From Sphacelaria rigidula (taxonomy: Eukaryota > Phaeophyceae > Sphacelariales), in the NCBI GenBank assembly GCA_964200075.2, contig CAXNAA020000101.1, forward strand, positions 1 through 28,319: a DNA stretch of 28,319 bases, given 5' to 3'. Positions 1-12,500 of the stretch are shown here, one piece after another. Below the pieces are notes generated by a model that saw only the letters and a list, made by a program, of their open reading frames with translations, ran no database searches and was not told the DNA's origin. Numbering within the stretch: the stretch's first letter is position 1; every line of letters begins with the position of its first letter. Both the position numbers and the translations under genes were made by a program.

Positions 1-158
1 GTTGGGGAGGCAAAATCTACACGTACATCGAAATGAAGACAGCCGAGCACACCGAGCAGCTGGGAATTCTCACGCTTGGGTTCGTTTACGCGTTTTCGCC
101 TATGTCGCCCATATAAGGCGCTTCATGCAACCTGAAACCGAATATCAGGCGCTGTATC
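1..158 (-). repeat. Dispersed repeat, inverted relative to 5598-5745
   Basis: Partner of the repeat at 5598-5745, truncated by the window edge. Confidence 0.45.
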
Positions 159-485
159 ACCATTTTCTTTGCGACAGTTTTGGGCTGGTTACAAGGGGCC
201 GCTTATCGTAGCAAGTGACGTGCCTCGGCGGAGAGCAAACAACCAAGGGCGTGTCGAGTGGGGGTATACCCGACATTGTGGTATTTAAAAGAGTGGAGAT
301 CTGCTCCGTGCCCACAGCAGCATCCAGCTCAGTGCTGTTGTTCCCTCCTCTCAACCTCGTACAAGTCATTGTGAGTGACTTAAGCAGGTGACGTGCGACT
401 TTTCAGCAGCTCGCAATATCGGGTATACCGCCATCCGGCACGCCCTTGCAAACAACCTCTGTGTGCAAAGAAACATGAGGCTTAC
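1..485. other. AP-3 beta intron 5, partial
   Basis: Intronic on the minus strand, continuing beyond the left edge. The first ~158 bases are one copy of a dispersed repeat also found in opposite orientation at about 5598-5745. No other gene or RNA is seen here. Confidence 0.6.
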
Positions 486-554
486 CTCACTGAACGCTGC
501 GACTGTGCTGCCGAGCACCATGGTGCTGCTATCCTTCAGAAGCTTCTCCATGAC
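486..554 (-). CDS. AP3B: AP-3 beta exon 5 (residues 171-193)
   Basis: A 69 nt exon encoding VMEKLLKDSSTMV and LGSTVAAFSE. Acceptor GTGGTTACAG, donor GAG/GTAAGC, phase 0. In the family the next residues begin VCP-R-DL-H; they are not found between 1 and 485, so the following exon lies outside the window. Confidence 0.92.
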
Positions 555-3500
555 CTGTAACCACGCCGCGGAACACAACAAAACAATATAGTCAGAACAA
601 TATTGAGATTGAATCATAAAACGCCCAGACTCCGCTGCATCCACCCACACATACGTGCCCGGTATCTACATTGCGCCTCACTGACGCCGCGATCGTCACC
701 AAACATGAAACCGACAAAAAATGCTCCGTTTCACCTCGACAGTTGATGGAATCATGAAACCTCTCGCCCGGAGAACTTCGTATACTTTTGAAACAAAACA
801 TACCATCGACACCGAAGAAGATGCGTTGAACATCTTGGCATAATATTCATCCACACGACGGACAGCTCATGAGCTGCCTAAAATAACGAATCGAAGAGGA
901 CTCCCCGGATCCATTGGTCAAAAACATAAGATCCGTAGCAGCAGAAGCCAAGCAGCCAAAGCCCTACTTTTGCGCTACTCTAGATCTCGGCGTCCAGCGC
1001 TGTAAGGAGCGAATGCGGGAAAAACGGCTAGATGAACAAGCTCGTGATCCGGATCAGTACACTGTGTTTTGTGTATGTTGTCGTCCCGTCTATTCTGGGC
1101 GCCAGTCTACACCTTTCGGTATATATGGGTGCACCAGCAGGGGTCACACAGGAGGAAGGTCAACACAGGAGCTTTTTCGTTTTTACTTGTTTTCGGTACC
1201 CCCCGTTCCTTCTGCGGTGCTTGCCTTTTATTTCTCATCGCGAGAGGGGTTCAGCGGTCCCTTTCCTCGTTGACCGTGAAGTCGAATTCAGTGTACCCAC
1301 GACATCGTCGTTCTCCACTGTTGGGCATGGTGTGAGAAAAAAATCCAGATCGCTCCGAGAATTGAACCCACAACCCAACCGTCAGGAGGTTTCGAGGTTA
1401 CCAACTGAGCCAATAGGGCGACCGGCACACTAGAAAGAAGTACTACTCAGGTAGCTCATGAGCTGTACGACGCATGTACTTTTCCCGTCCTCCCGACACA
1501 CTACGGCACGGCACGCCAACACAAACACATAATCCGGAGTGAGTTTCACCAGAACATCCAACAGGAAGACTCGGACGAAACTCAATATAGCCCATCCACC
1601 GAAAGACGAACCACGAGAGCTGCCCCCCCCCAACCCGTGTTGTGTCCCTGTGTTTACCTGGCACAGCTGGGGGCCCTGGTCCGGGTCCAGCACAAAAATC
1701 TTGGGGATGGCATTTGCCGCGCACTTTCGTACGTACGGGGAGTTGTCGGAAGCGCAGTCACGAACAGCCAGCTGGGCAAATATCAGCAGCAAAATTTGAA
1801 ACGTGACGCAGAGTGCATGAGGGCGGTAAATGTCAGGAAAAACTACCGCAGTGCGGTCGAAGGTTTGCATGCAACACCTGGGACATGCTTGGATCGTGGT
1901 TTGGGATCAACGCCCTACGGTCAGTGGCGCGTCAACAGCTAGCATGTAATTGATATATTCGAGAATTTCGCTGGGATGCCCCAAACGAAACTGCGATCTT
2001 TGACCCGTACTCGGTAGCATTGTGGCACTGCACGACGTGGCCAAAACAACATTGAATTATCGGGCAGCTTTGAACACCACTTTTTTCTTTCAAGGCTACT
2101 TTCCTCGGCGCAACCTTGACTCTTTTTCTCTCCCCTCACCCCGTGAGAAAAAAACAGCACTGATTCAACCGTTTTGAAACCGTTGATGGAAAAGTGACGG
2201 TGTCTAAACTGCCGTATGGGAGCTTCGGTCACAGGGAAACCGTCACTTCGAGTTCGGTGCAAAAATCTGTCACATTAGTATACTTGAACTGAGAGTGGTG
2301 CACCGTTTCGGCAGGCTGCATCATCAACAGTTGCAGGAAAACAACCGGACCTCGCCCAAGAAAACGTCAATTGTAAATCGTCACTTTTTCATCAACGGTT
2401 CCAAAAGGGTCAACAGGCGGCTGGGGACTGGTATCATGACGACAATGGTGTGCTGCACGCCATGAACGCGGATATAAAAACAACATCGTATAAACGCAGG
2501 ATATATACTCGTGCAACAGCCCCACAAAGACATATCCTCAATATTGCATTTCGCCTCTTCCGCAATCTAGCTTCGATTATTTGTTTGAATTTTTGTCAGA
2601 TTTTGATCCGGTATGCGACCCGGGCCGATTTTTCCTGGCGCGATATTTGTTCGAAGGGAGACAAACGGAGGAAACAATAGTTGAGATCATCGGCCAATAG
2701 ACGAACGGCTCCATCAACGAAAGGCTTCGTGATCAAACCGCCATCGGCTTGGGCTGCAACATGCCAGATCACATCGGAGCCGCAACTGAAAAAAAAATGG
2801 GAGAAGTTCACAAGTGCGAAGTCGGGGCGCTAAAGCGCTCATGCGTGTTCGCTCCGTGAGGTATGTACGGGACAGTGAGATATACGGCAAGTCGCGTGCG
2901 TTTCGAAAACGAAAACGGGAATATGCTCGGCTTTGCAGCCGATTCAGCAACATCGGTTGAACAAAAAGCACACGCGTCATGGTAAATTTGCGAGGGTAAC
3001 GTTTCGGGGCGGGGTCATTACTCACGGGTTGAACCATCCGACCGCGCAGCCGTGCAGTTGAGCCCACCGATATGATGCAAATGCACTTCTTCGTGTATCG
3101 ATTTTAGGATACGGTTGCTCCTACAGCAAATATTCTCAACTCTTGACAAAGGCATGACGTTAGCCAGATACTGCGCTCACGTGAGCGCATTAAAAAAAAT
3201 AAAAATAAAACGTGTGCTTTTCTCAAAAGTCCGCTACTGTGTTTGACTGTACTGAACTTCAGGTTTATTGAAAAGATATGGAGTCGCGTGCTACTGCAAG
3301 TTTCGGCGACGGCCAAGTACACAGACCACCAAGCACTGCTGCTGCTGACTGCCCGCCGTGTACCCAACACACAGCGGGGTCAAACATCGTACACACACGT
3401 GATATTGTAGACAAGGTACCCCACGTTCACACAAAAAAAATATCGACTACAATACCATCAATCCCAAGGATCGCCGAGAACGTTACCACCCCGAGCTGCT

Positions 3501-6500
3501 CACCAGCTGTATCTGTATGATGTCCGGCACTCGGATGCTTGTCATCACCCGTAGAGCGAGCGCCTTGATAAGCTGTCAGCAAGGAAACAGAGGGCACAAA
3601 AAAGGTGATTCCTTATGAAATTAAGAAGAGATACGACAAGAAAAACATGACAAGTAGCTTCCCCGAATTCAACGGGGTGAAGAAAAATAAAACAGGTCTG
3701 CTAGGAAAAGCACACCGACAGAGAAATGAAAGAAAATACAAGATAAGACAAGAAAGGACAGACGACACAAGGGGATTTCGCACGGCCACCTGGCGGGGGG
3801 CAACTAAAAAACAACCCCAGGCACCCTCATAGGCCATCACCACAGCTGTTCGGAGAGACCAGTGATGTACATGGCTATATTTCTGTGCAAGATGATACAA
3901 GTCGACGGGAAAAAACGAGCACAAAAATAGCAACCAGTTGGGCTGGTCAAGACGGACGACGAGTCGAGGAAATGGTCTTCCGTTCAGCTTAGGCCAGCCC
4001 CACCTTGCTGGATGGCCAACCGCGGACAACGGGGGACTGACAGCAGCGAGACCGACGGAGACTAAGCAGTGGAGAACAACAGCATGATATCTGTACTGTT
4101 TTTGTATGTCTTCCCAGCCCTTGATGAGAAAAGATTAACTGCACTGATTGACCACAAAAGAGTACAGCGCAGAACAACCACAGTGCGATACAGCACCGAC
4201 AGGTGGGCTGTGTCATCGCAATTTCACCACCGAGACAAAAAAAAAAAACATATTTCATTCCGAGGCCCCTCGCGGCGAAAGGGACATTACTCGTTTTTCA
4301 TGCCTTCATATTTCTGTTGACACATACCTGCATGCTAACGCGTCAAGTGTTTTGCCCCCCCCTGTCTACAGATAATGGCCCAAATCATACTAGAAATTAC
4401 CCACGGTCCGTAGTCGAATGAATCACAATCGTACATGGACCGAACGAGTTCCGATGAAAAAATGAAAGCCTTCGTCTGTGTGGAGAGCATGCTCTGTTGA
4501 AAAAAATCGACGACGTTCCCCCGTGCGCACCTATGAACACTAAATTTGATGAACACAGCCACCACGTCGCTTCCCCTAACACTAGAAATGAAGGTTGAAA
4601 AAATCCGGCCGCCAACTGTCGAACGTTCGGACGACTCATCGAGTTGTCTTTTTAGCTCTTTGACCACCAGGGTACTTCATCCGGGTCGTGCGGTATGTTC
4701 TTCACCAGTGAAAGCGATGCCAATTCAATAGATTACCCACCCTAGTGGTCAGAAGGGTTCATGGCGGGAACACGTCATGTTTTGCGAAGCATAATTGTTT
4801 TCTATACAGCAATGCTACGGTAGGGGCGCACTTTTTGCGCGAAATGTTATCTACTTTAGGAGCTACCAACGATTCTAGATGCACGAGAATGTGGATCAGG
4901 GCATCCCCGTTTGCGATTTCAATCGGGATATTCCCAGCACATTGGACTACTAATCCTGGCGTACTCTAACATATTTTCATAAGTCGTGTTTTGCATGAGA
5001 TACAGGGCTCCTGACTGTTCTAACCTCAGAAAATCTTTCTGCACCCCTACCGTAGCATCACTCCTATTGCAACTCATGATCACATCTTGTCCAGCGGGCA
5101 CACAACGACAAAAACGTCAATCAGTAGTATATATTTCGTCTGATTTACGACACTGATAATCGAATCGACGAAAAACATCGACAGTGCGCGCGTTGAACTT
5201 TCCCACACCTGGTTGGAGCCTCGCAGGTCGTTCTGGAACGAATTGATGGACAAGAGGGCCAGCTCCCGGCACTGAGCGTTGTGATCCGCGTAGTGCACGA
5301 GGTAGATGTACACCATCTTCTTCACCTCCACAGAGCGAACGGCCATGTTCTTCACAACATCCGAGAAAAAATCGCTCACGTCCCTGCCCTTGCTCACCAT
5401 AGCCAAAAGCCATTTCATACCTTTCAGCTTATCCACATCCTGAGGGACACAAACGGAGGCATATACTGTGTTTACTTGTGCCATGTCCAGGAGACATCGA
5501 CATGCGTGTACCGTGTACAGTTTCTTGGCCAGAAATCGAGGGACGAGTCATGCCGCGATAACCCCCCCCACACCAGCCCCAAAACTGCCACACAGTAAAT
5601 GGCCATACAGCGCATGATAGCTGTTTTAAGACTGCATGAAACGCATCATATGGGCGACATTGGCGAGAACGATCCGAAGCGAGGGGGGTGCTCGTGAGCA
5701 TGCCTTTTTGTCACTTTCATTTACAGGTAGGTTTTGCCGTTTCAAACCCGCCACGTCCCTGGGGAGAGCTTTCGTGGCATCAGTCGGACATGTGGCGACC
5801 ACTACGCCACAGCGACTCCTCATGTGTGTGCTTGCATGGCCTACTATTACACTCGTCTACACGAAGCACCACTATGTTCGAAAATATAGAGACCATTTGG
5901 GACTGAATGGGAATATCTCGACGTGTACCATCAACACATCGATGCGGATTTTTGCCCCGTGTGCGTGATGAGTTAGCGCGGCTGAAACACAAGTAAACGG
6001 CCCTGTTTAGTGATATCAGAGCCTCAGACTTGTCGACTCAAGCTAAAGGACAAACGGTGCTTGCCTCGTGATCGACCACGTTGGTCGTACTTCCAGTCGA
6101 GGTTGCGAAACGGCGTTGTGACTCTGGACTGTCAAGTTCCACCCCGAACTAAAACCCCCAACAAATATGACAAAAAAATTATACGCGCGCAAATGTCAAC
6201 AAAAATCAACGGAAAAACGTTGATATTTGAAAAAGAAATATCTATCCTCAGTGGAAACCCTGGGATTTTGCACAACCACAGCCGCCGCGCCCCGGTGGTG
6301 TAGTGGTCCCATTACTACCAGCAGGGTGGAGAGTTGGTGGGTTCGATTCCTGCGAGATGCACTGCTTTTTTTTTCTTCAAAGTATCTAGTTTCCATCGTC
6401 GAAAGGGGGTGTACATGAGTAGACAAGTCGTAGTTACCTGACTTTGTTTGACGTGTGTTGACGCAGTGCGGGAGTGCTGAACCAATCCACGAGACCAAAT

Positions 6501-9500
6501 GGCAAGGCTTGTACCGGAGTTGATCCCTCGAGACTACAGACGCGTCCCGAGGAAGGGGAGGGGTTCAAAGCGTGACATAAAAAGAATCCCCCCTTGTTCA
6601 CCCCGAGGGTAGTAACCCCATCGTCCCCTGGGTATAGTACCCTCCACACAGTATCAACACTTGGTACCGAATTTTCACATTTGATTTCAATTGTGGAAAC
6701 GGTCCTTATGTTTACGGATATTCCTGTAGTCCTTATATTTTCGGACGCGTGACAGTAAAATACACCCAGACTGTGATATGATAAATGCTGGTCAATTTTG
6801 TGCATAAAAATGCACCTAGTTTTGATTGGTTTGGTCATCACTGCGCTGGTTTCCTGGGATGTTCCACAACCCCGTCAACATGCCCTACGACCCTGGACAA
6901 GTAAAAGTACCCCCCCCCCCGCCCCTGCTCCGCCTCGAAAGGGATGCGGGGTAAATGGTCAAACGACTAAGGCAAGCAACAAATGAATACCCCCCCCCCT
7001 TTAGCGAAGCTGCTGTCGAGAGGCGAGGTTAGCAGCCAAGGACCAACTGCAAACCAGTACTCTTCCGTGTGCTGTTTCTCTGAAAGCAAAGCGGAGAAGC
7101 GGTGACGTTGCGAATCAGCAGTCCATGCTTCTTCGAATAGCTTGCAGGAACACCGGTCGTCATGAGGCCGGTGCAAAGCGTCCTCACAGCGAGATCGTGC
7201 AATAGGGCCCATCTTAACGGGATGAAAATAAGGCACACCTCCCACAAATAGGGGTAACTCAACGTGACTTCAAGCCAAGCGTTCAAAATCGGCATCCGTC
7301 CAAGATTGAGGATCCGTTCAAAATCAGGCAACGAGCCACAACATGGTACACGTCCTATTTCACTGTACTGCAGCACATACTCAAGCCCTATCTAACGTGC
7401 TGTAGCTGTCACTGTGCTGTAGTGTGATGTGTTTGGACCTTGCGAATACGATTTGGTCTCCGCTGAGATTGCCTGACCTGCTATAAACATATTTTTGTTT
7501 CCGTTCCCCGTAGAACATGATGCTAGTCAGCATGCGGTGCTGTTTACACACTGACGGTTGACAATTTCATGGTGTATTGGCCGTTTCGTCTTCCGTCAAA
7601 TGAACAACGCGGTGTCCACCCCCCCATCATTTCTATGCTGTAGTTGTCGCTGTGCCGTGGTACGTTTGAACCCTCTACGGACACGGTTTGATCTGCGCTG
7701 GAGAGTGCCTGAACTGATGTACTCCAGATGTGTTCTGGTCTGTACGGAATTGAGGTGGGGGACAAAGTGCTATCCATACAAAATTGAAAATTCACGTGAT
7801 GGCTGTGCAGCTGTTCGTTTTGTCTCTTCGGTACTTCACTTGTAGTCGGGTGCTTTGATCGGGGAAGACACTCAAGGCAGGGTGCCTGCAGGTTGGAGCA
7901 AACAAACTGAGCCAGCACGGACTGCTTGCTCTTCAGCGATTAGTGGTCGTAGCTGTCTGTCTCGCAGGGGCGCAACATGTGGGCCAATCAAAGCCATTTC
8001 GCAACTCATATGCATATCGTAGCTTTCATGTAATTAGAAGGTTCCCGCAACTTCGTGCTTTGAAACGCTTTCACAGATCAAAAACGTTCCATTCCACATT
8101 TTTTTGCCCCGAATTGTGCCCTCTGTGCCAACTAAAGGCAAAAGCAAAGCAAGCGTCCAAAAGCAGCACGATGATTGGTCGCGGCGACACCACGCGGCAG
8201 GGTGATATTGTGGCGACCAATAAACATGCTTTTAGACGCTTCTACTCTCTTGACTCTTTTGTTCGTCCGGCGAGTTGAATATATACCGGGAGATAATTCA
8301 ATTAATTAAATTAGCAGGCGAAGCCCGCAACACCAGCCAGATCTTTCACAAACACACAGGTAACTTGAAGTTGAAAATAAGCGCGGCTATGGCTGAGCGT
8401 TCAAACTCGGTACAGGCTGGGCCGTCAAGGAACGGACTTTGCTTCAGCCGGTTCTGACGGGAGATCTATCGCGAGTTGTGCCTGCTATGCATCGTGGTAA
8501 TCTGCAAATCAATGCGCAACTTTCCATCAAATGAAATACCAAACTGTAGTCAGCTGCGACGTGTAGAACGTTGAGGGTGGCATGTGCGGCTGAAGCACGG
8601 CAAAAAAAACGGCTGAAATTGCATTTTCGGTTACAGTCAGCTGTGCCGCGGCCGCAAAGTGATGGTGCTGCACAAGTTGTGGTTGTACAACGATGCATGT
8701 CGTACTGTAGGCGCGCAGTGTCTGAGATGGCACGCAGACGAGACCTTCAGCTCGCCAAGGCGTTTGGTTGTAGTGTGAGAACCGGTGAACAGTTGGAGAA
8801 GAAAATTTGTAGAGAACGCCAAAGTTCCGGCTCATGTTGGTGTACTCTTACAGCAAGTCAACAGGTTCTCAACAGAAAGCGCGGTTGCGCTGGTCAATTT
8901 TGAGTTGTTTGCTATGAATTTCGACATCATGTACTTTAGATATGTGCGAAACCCCTATCGTTTCCCCTTCAATTTTTCTTTTCTCTCATGTGTTGTTGGT
9001 GATGTAAAATTCGGAACAATTTATTTCGGTACAGAGTCGTTGACAACTTAGTAAAAAAATAGAAATATAGAAGGAGGGACGATAGGATTTTCACAACACA
9101 CCTCATGCACAGCGGTTGAAATTCCGTGGGGAAAGGCTTGAAATTGAACAGCTTAACCGCGTTTCATGTTTTCGCGGCTGGTCCATCTTCACGTAGGAAC
9201 TAACTAGTCTCTGACACGTACACGCGATTATGCCGCTCAATTTTGGGTCGTTTTGTATGCAATTTTGACACGATGTACAGGACGTATGTGCAAAGACTCT
9301 ATCATCTTCCCCCTACATTTTTTCTTTCTCGGGTAGCTATTGGGGACTAAACATTTCAGAACATTTTTCGGAACTAAATCGTGAATAACTCACGAAAAAA
9401 TGAAAAAGTAGGGGGCATATGATGGAGTCTTTGCACATGCGCCCTGTACATCGTGTCAAAAAATTGTAGAGAACGACCCAAAATTGAGCGGCATAATCGC

Positions 9501-12500
9501 GTGTTCACATCCCTGTCCGCGTCTTGGGCGGCCCACCCTTTATCCTCCCAAAAACGACGACCTGTGCGAAATAAGGCGGTGGACTAAAACATGGGACATG
9601 TCCCGTCACTGTACCATAGAGACAACACACTCACTCCTCCTCATGTTTTGGAGCTGTCACTGTACTGCGGCGTGTTCACACAATGCGAATAGGGTTTGGA
9701 TTGCGTGAGCTGCGATAATGCTGTTGTGTTATCTCTGCAGAAAACACTGTTGGTCTGCACGTATGGCTGGCTGCACACTGTTGAAAACTTCATGAGGTAT
9801 TGGCTGTTTCGTCTTCCGTAAAAGGCCCCAGGCGCTGCCCGCTACTGCTACACTCCGGCTAGTGCTGTGTGTTGGAACAGTCTACTGTACTGTACTACTG
9901 TACCGTGTTGTGTCGGAACATGTGAGTGCGGGCGTCATTGGCCATGAGATTAGTCCGCATGAACACTAGGTTTCGAGAGTACTCTCCTGGCAATTCCCAA
10001 GTAGAATGAATAGGGCTGTGAACTAGACCAGTTTGTACTGGCAGTTTAACTGGAATTGGTGATGAGGACTCCAGTTTATTTGAAGTTTGCCGTTACCGGC
10101 TATGTTTATACCATTTTTAGTATGGTTCGTTTATAATAAAGATTCGTACATGATCACGAACAAAATGCCGATAGGATTGGGGTCTGCATCTGACAACAAC
10201 AGTACAGGTACAGACAGTACAGTACAGTACAGTACTCGTGGTCACTACACCTTGAAGTGATATTGCGGATATATGCCAGGTTTGTCGTTTCATAACACGA
10301 CATACATCTGGAATAAAGAATAGCGCACAAACAAACGGTAATCCGCGACCACAAAATACAAAGTACACCATGGCTTGCATTTTAACTGCATGCTTGCTTG
10401 TGGGTCCGGACGCCAATCACTTTGCGCTCTTCTCTCCGCGTGTTGCCAGCCTTGGCTTGTATGCACCCTCCTCTCCTCACGGAGGGTCTGCTGCTGCATA
10501 TTGCAGATGGATGGTTTTTGAATCGCTCACCGCTTTGAATGGGATTTGAATGTCATCCGAGAGTGCCCAGAAAAAACAATCCGAGACCCGATGCCCCTTT
10601 TTGAATCCTGGAGTCTTTCGGGTGGGGGGGGAGGGGTACCAAATCTTATACATGATTGAAAAATGTTAAAAAAAAAGAAGTATATATAAAATTCGTGTTC
10701 ATGAAACTTTAATTTTTCGCATACCTTCGGAGCCAAGAAAGGCCGAGTTATGCTAATGGGTTTCGGCAGTACATTGCACATCACACTTCCACGACAAGAA
10801 CGAGACCAGACAAATAACACAACACTCTGCGATGCTTGCTCAATCAAGCTATCATAGATGCAACTATCTGCACCGTCAATTTGCGCCCAATGTGCGTCGC
10901 ATCTTGTGGTGGGAGATAGGGCCAACAATCATGGGCGCTACCTCACCCAAGTCGCCCCCAAATGGCTATTTATTGAGTGTTTCTTAATGTGAAGAAAAAC
11001 AAAATCCTACGACCGCCGCAGGGGGGTGGGGTGCATAGGATCTCAGAGGGTTTTTTGTCGGGCACTCCTGTGTCACCCAAGACTTGAGCTCCTCAATGTG
11101 AGGGGTCACATTTCCTACAATTCTCCCCATTGTTAAGGGAAAAACAAGCCAAATACCGCAAATTTTCTCGCCTCCGGCACCGCTCCCGCGGGGGCCCCTC
11201 ACCAGCCGGGGGAGGCCGTTGGCTTCGCCGATTGACTGGGAAACAATCGATGTACTGGCCGCTGGCGCGGCCAGTTTAAACTCAACTGGTCAGAGCAGCC
11301 AGTTCACAGCCCAAAGAATGAAGGGACCTGATTGGTGGTTACCACGTCAATTCTGTCTAGATGCAACTTCAGTCTACCTTTTGTCCCATTTATCGCGTGT
11401 CCAAGTCTCGACGATTTTGTTCCCTAACGGTCGCTGTTGTGACCATAAAAAAAAATGAAAAATAAAATCTAAACGGCTTAATCGAAAATACGCTGTGGAA
11501 AAGGGAAACTCCAATCTCATGAGTCGTGATTTCAACTGCCGTAGTTTATTTTGAAGATGGCTAAAATCTCGACCCATCAGATCAGAGTATTTGTTTTCCG
11601 CCGCACTTTTTCGACCGAAAATTGATATGCTAAGACAAGACCTGAGGACTTTCAACTATCGTCTTCCATGTTGACGATATTGTGGTTAACCCTTAGACCG
11701 CGAGGTTAGTCTTCTGTTGAATCGGCATCGATTTCGAGTGAAAAAAGTATGCATGATCCAGAAAGACTAATCTCGCGGCCTAAGGGTTAAGATCACGACT
11801 TATCAGATCGGACGTTTTGTTTTCCACCGCACTTTCTCGATCGAAAAATGATATTCGGAGACGACCAACGAGTAAGATGGGCTCCTAGTCTTTCCGTACG
11901 GGAATATCAATCATGACTTGCAATTGGCTCATGTGATAACTCCGCTTCTGAACGGATCTCTTCGATTAACCAGCGAACCAGTGCCCCCACCTCAAAAAAC
12001 ATAGTCTCCTTCCATGTTCACCCACGGGACTGTTAAGGGAATGTTGTCCCCACCGGAACGGGAGAGTTCGCATCGACAGGAACGATCCTTTGAATCTAAT
12101 TCAAGTGGGGGGTATTTCCAACGTAAGATCATTGGCACATGATTGGAATAAAGTAAACAAGGCGTGGAGTGAGCAGTCTCGGACAGACACTGATCTAACA
12201 AGGTTTGGGATAAGTGAATATATTCAGAACAATTTCTGATGCCCTACTCGACGTGCTGTTTCCATAATGTGGATCCTGCTGAGCTCAGTAGACGTTCCAT
12301 AGACGAACATCCAAGGGGAAATGAAAGTTCAGCTCAATGTATATGATCGAATACTGTTGGTCCGATCATTGATGAACACCGGGTCTCACGCGTCGTGTGG
12401 TGCTGCAAAAAAGCATGTTCCAAGGATACGGAAACACCATGCCATGATGTTGATCCTGGGTGACTGAAGCACAGCAGCAGGGTACAGTAGTGCGGCATTG

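Noticed and set aside
1032-1433. 133-codon plus-strand ORF
   Set aside because: Lies in AP-3 beta intron 4, overlaps the tRNA-like repeat, has no motif, and shares the region with other open frames.
2596-2811. Minus-strand ORF with a good acceptor (TTTTTTTTTCAG) considered as an extra AP-3 beta exon
   Set aside because: The translated sequence (IWHVAAQADGGLI) does not match adaptins, and exons 3 and 4 already join without a gap.
5099-5208. Read-through of AP-3 beta exon 2 giving TRALSMFFVDSIISV, vaguely like the next adaptin repeat
   Set aside because: The true repeat (ALALRVMTSIRVP) is found at 3504-3572 with perfect phase and splice sites; the resemblance is chance.
8571-8903. 110-codon plus-strand ORF
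   Set aside because: Its 3' half overlaps the foldback element cluster and no family features are seen.
11254-11275. Short palindrome ACTGGCCGC..GCGGCCAGT considered as a regulatory hairpin
   Set aside because: A 9 bp stem of this kind is expected by chance in 28 kb and nothing around it supports a role.
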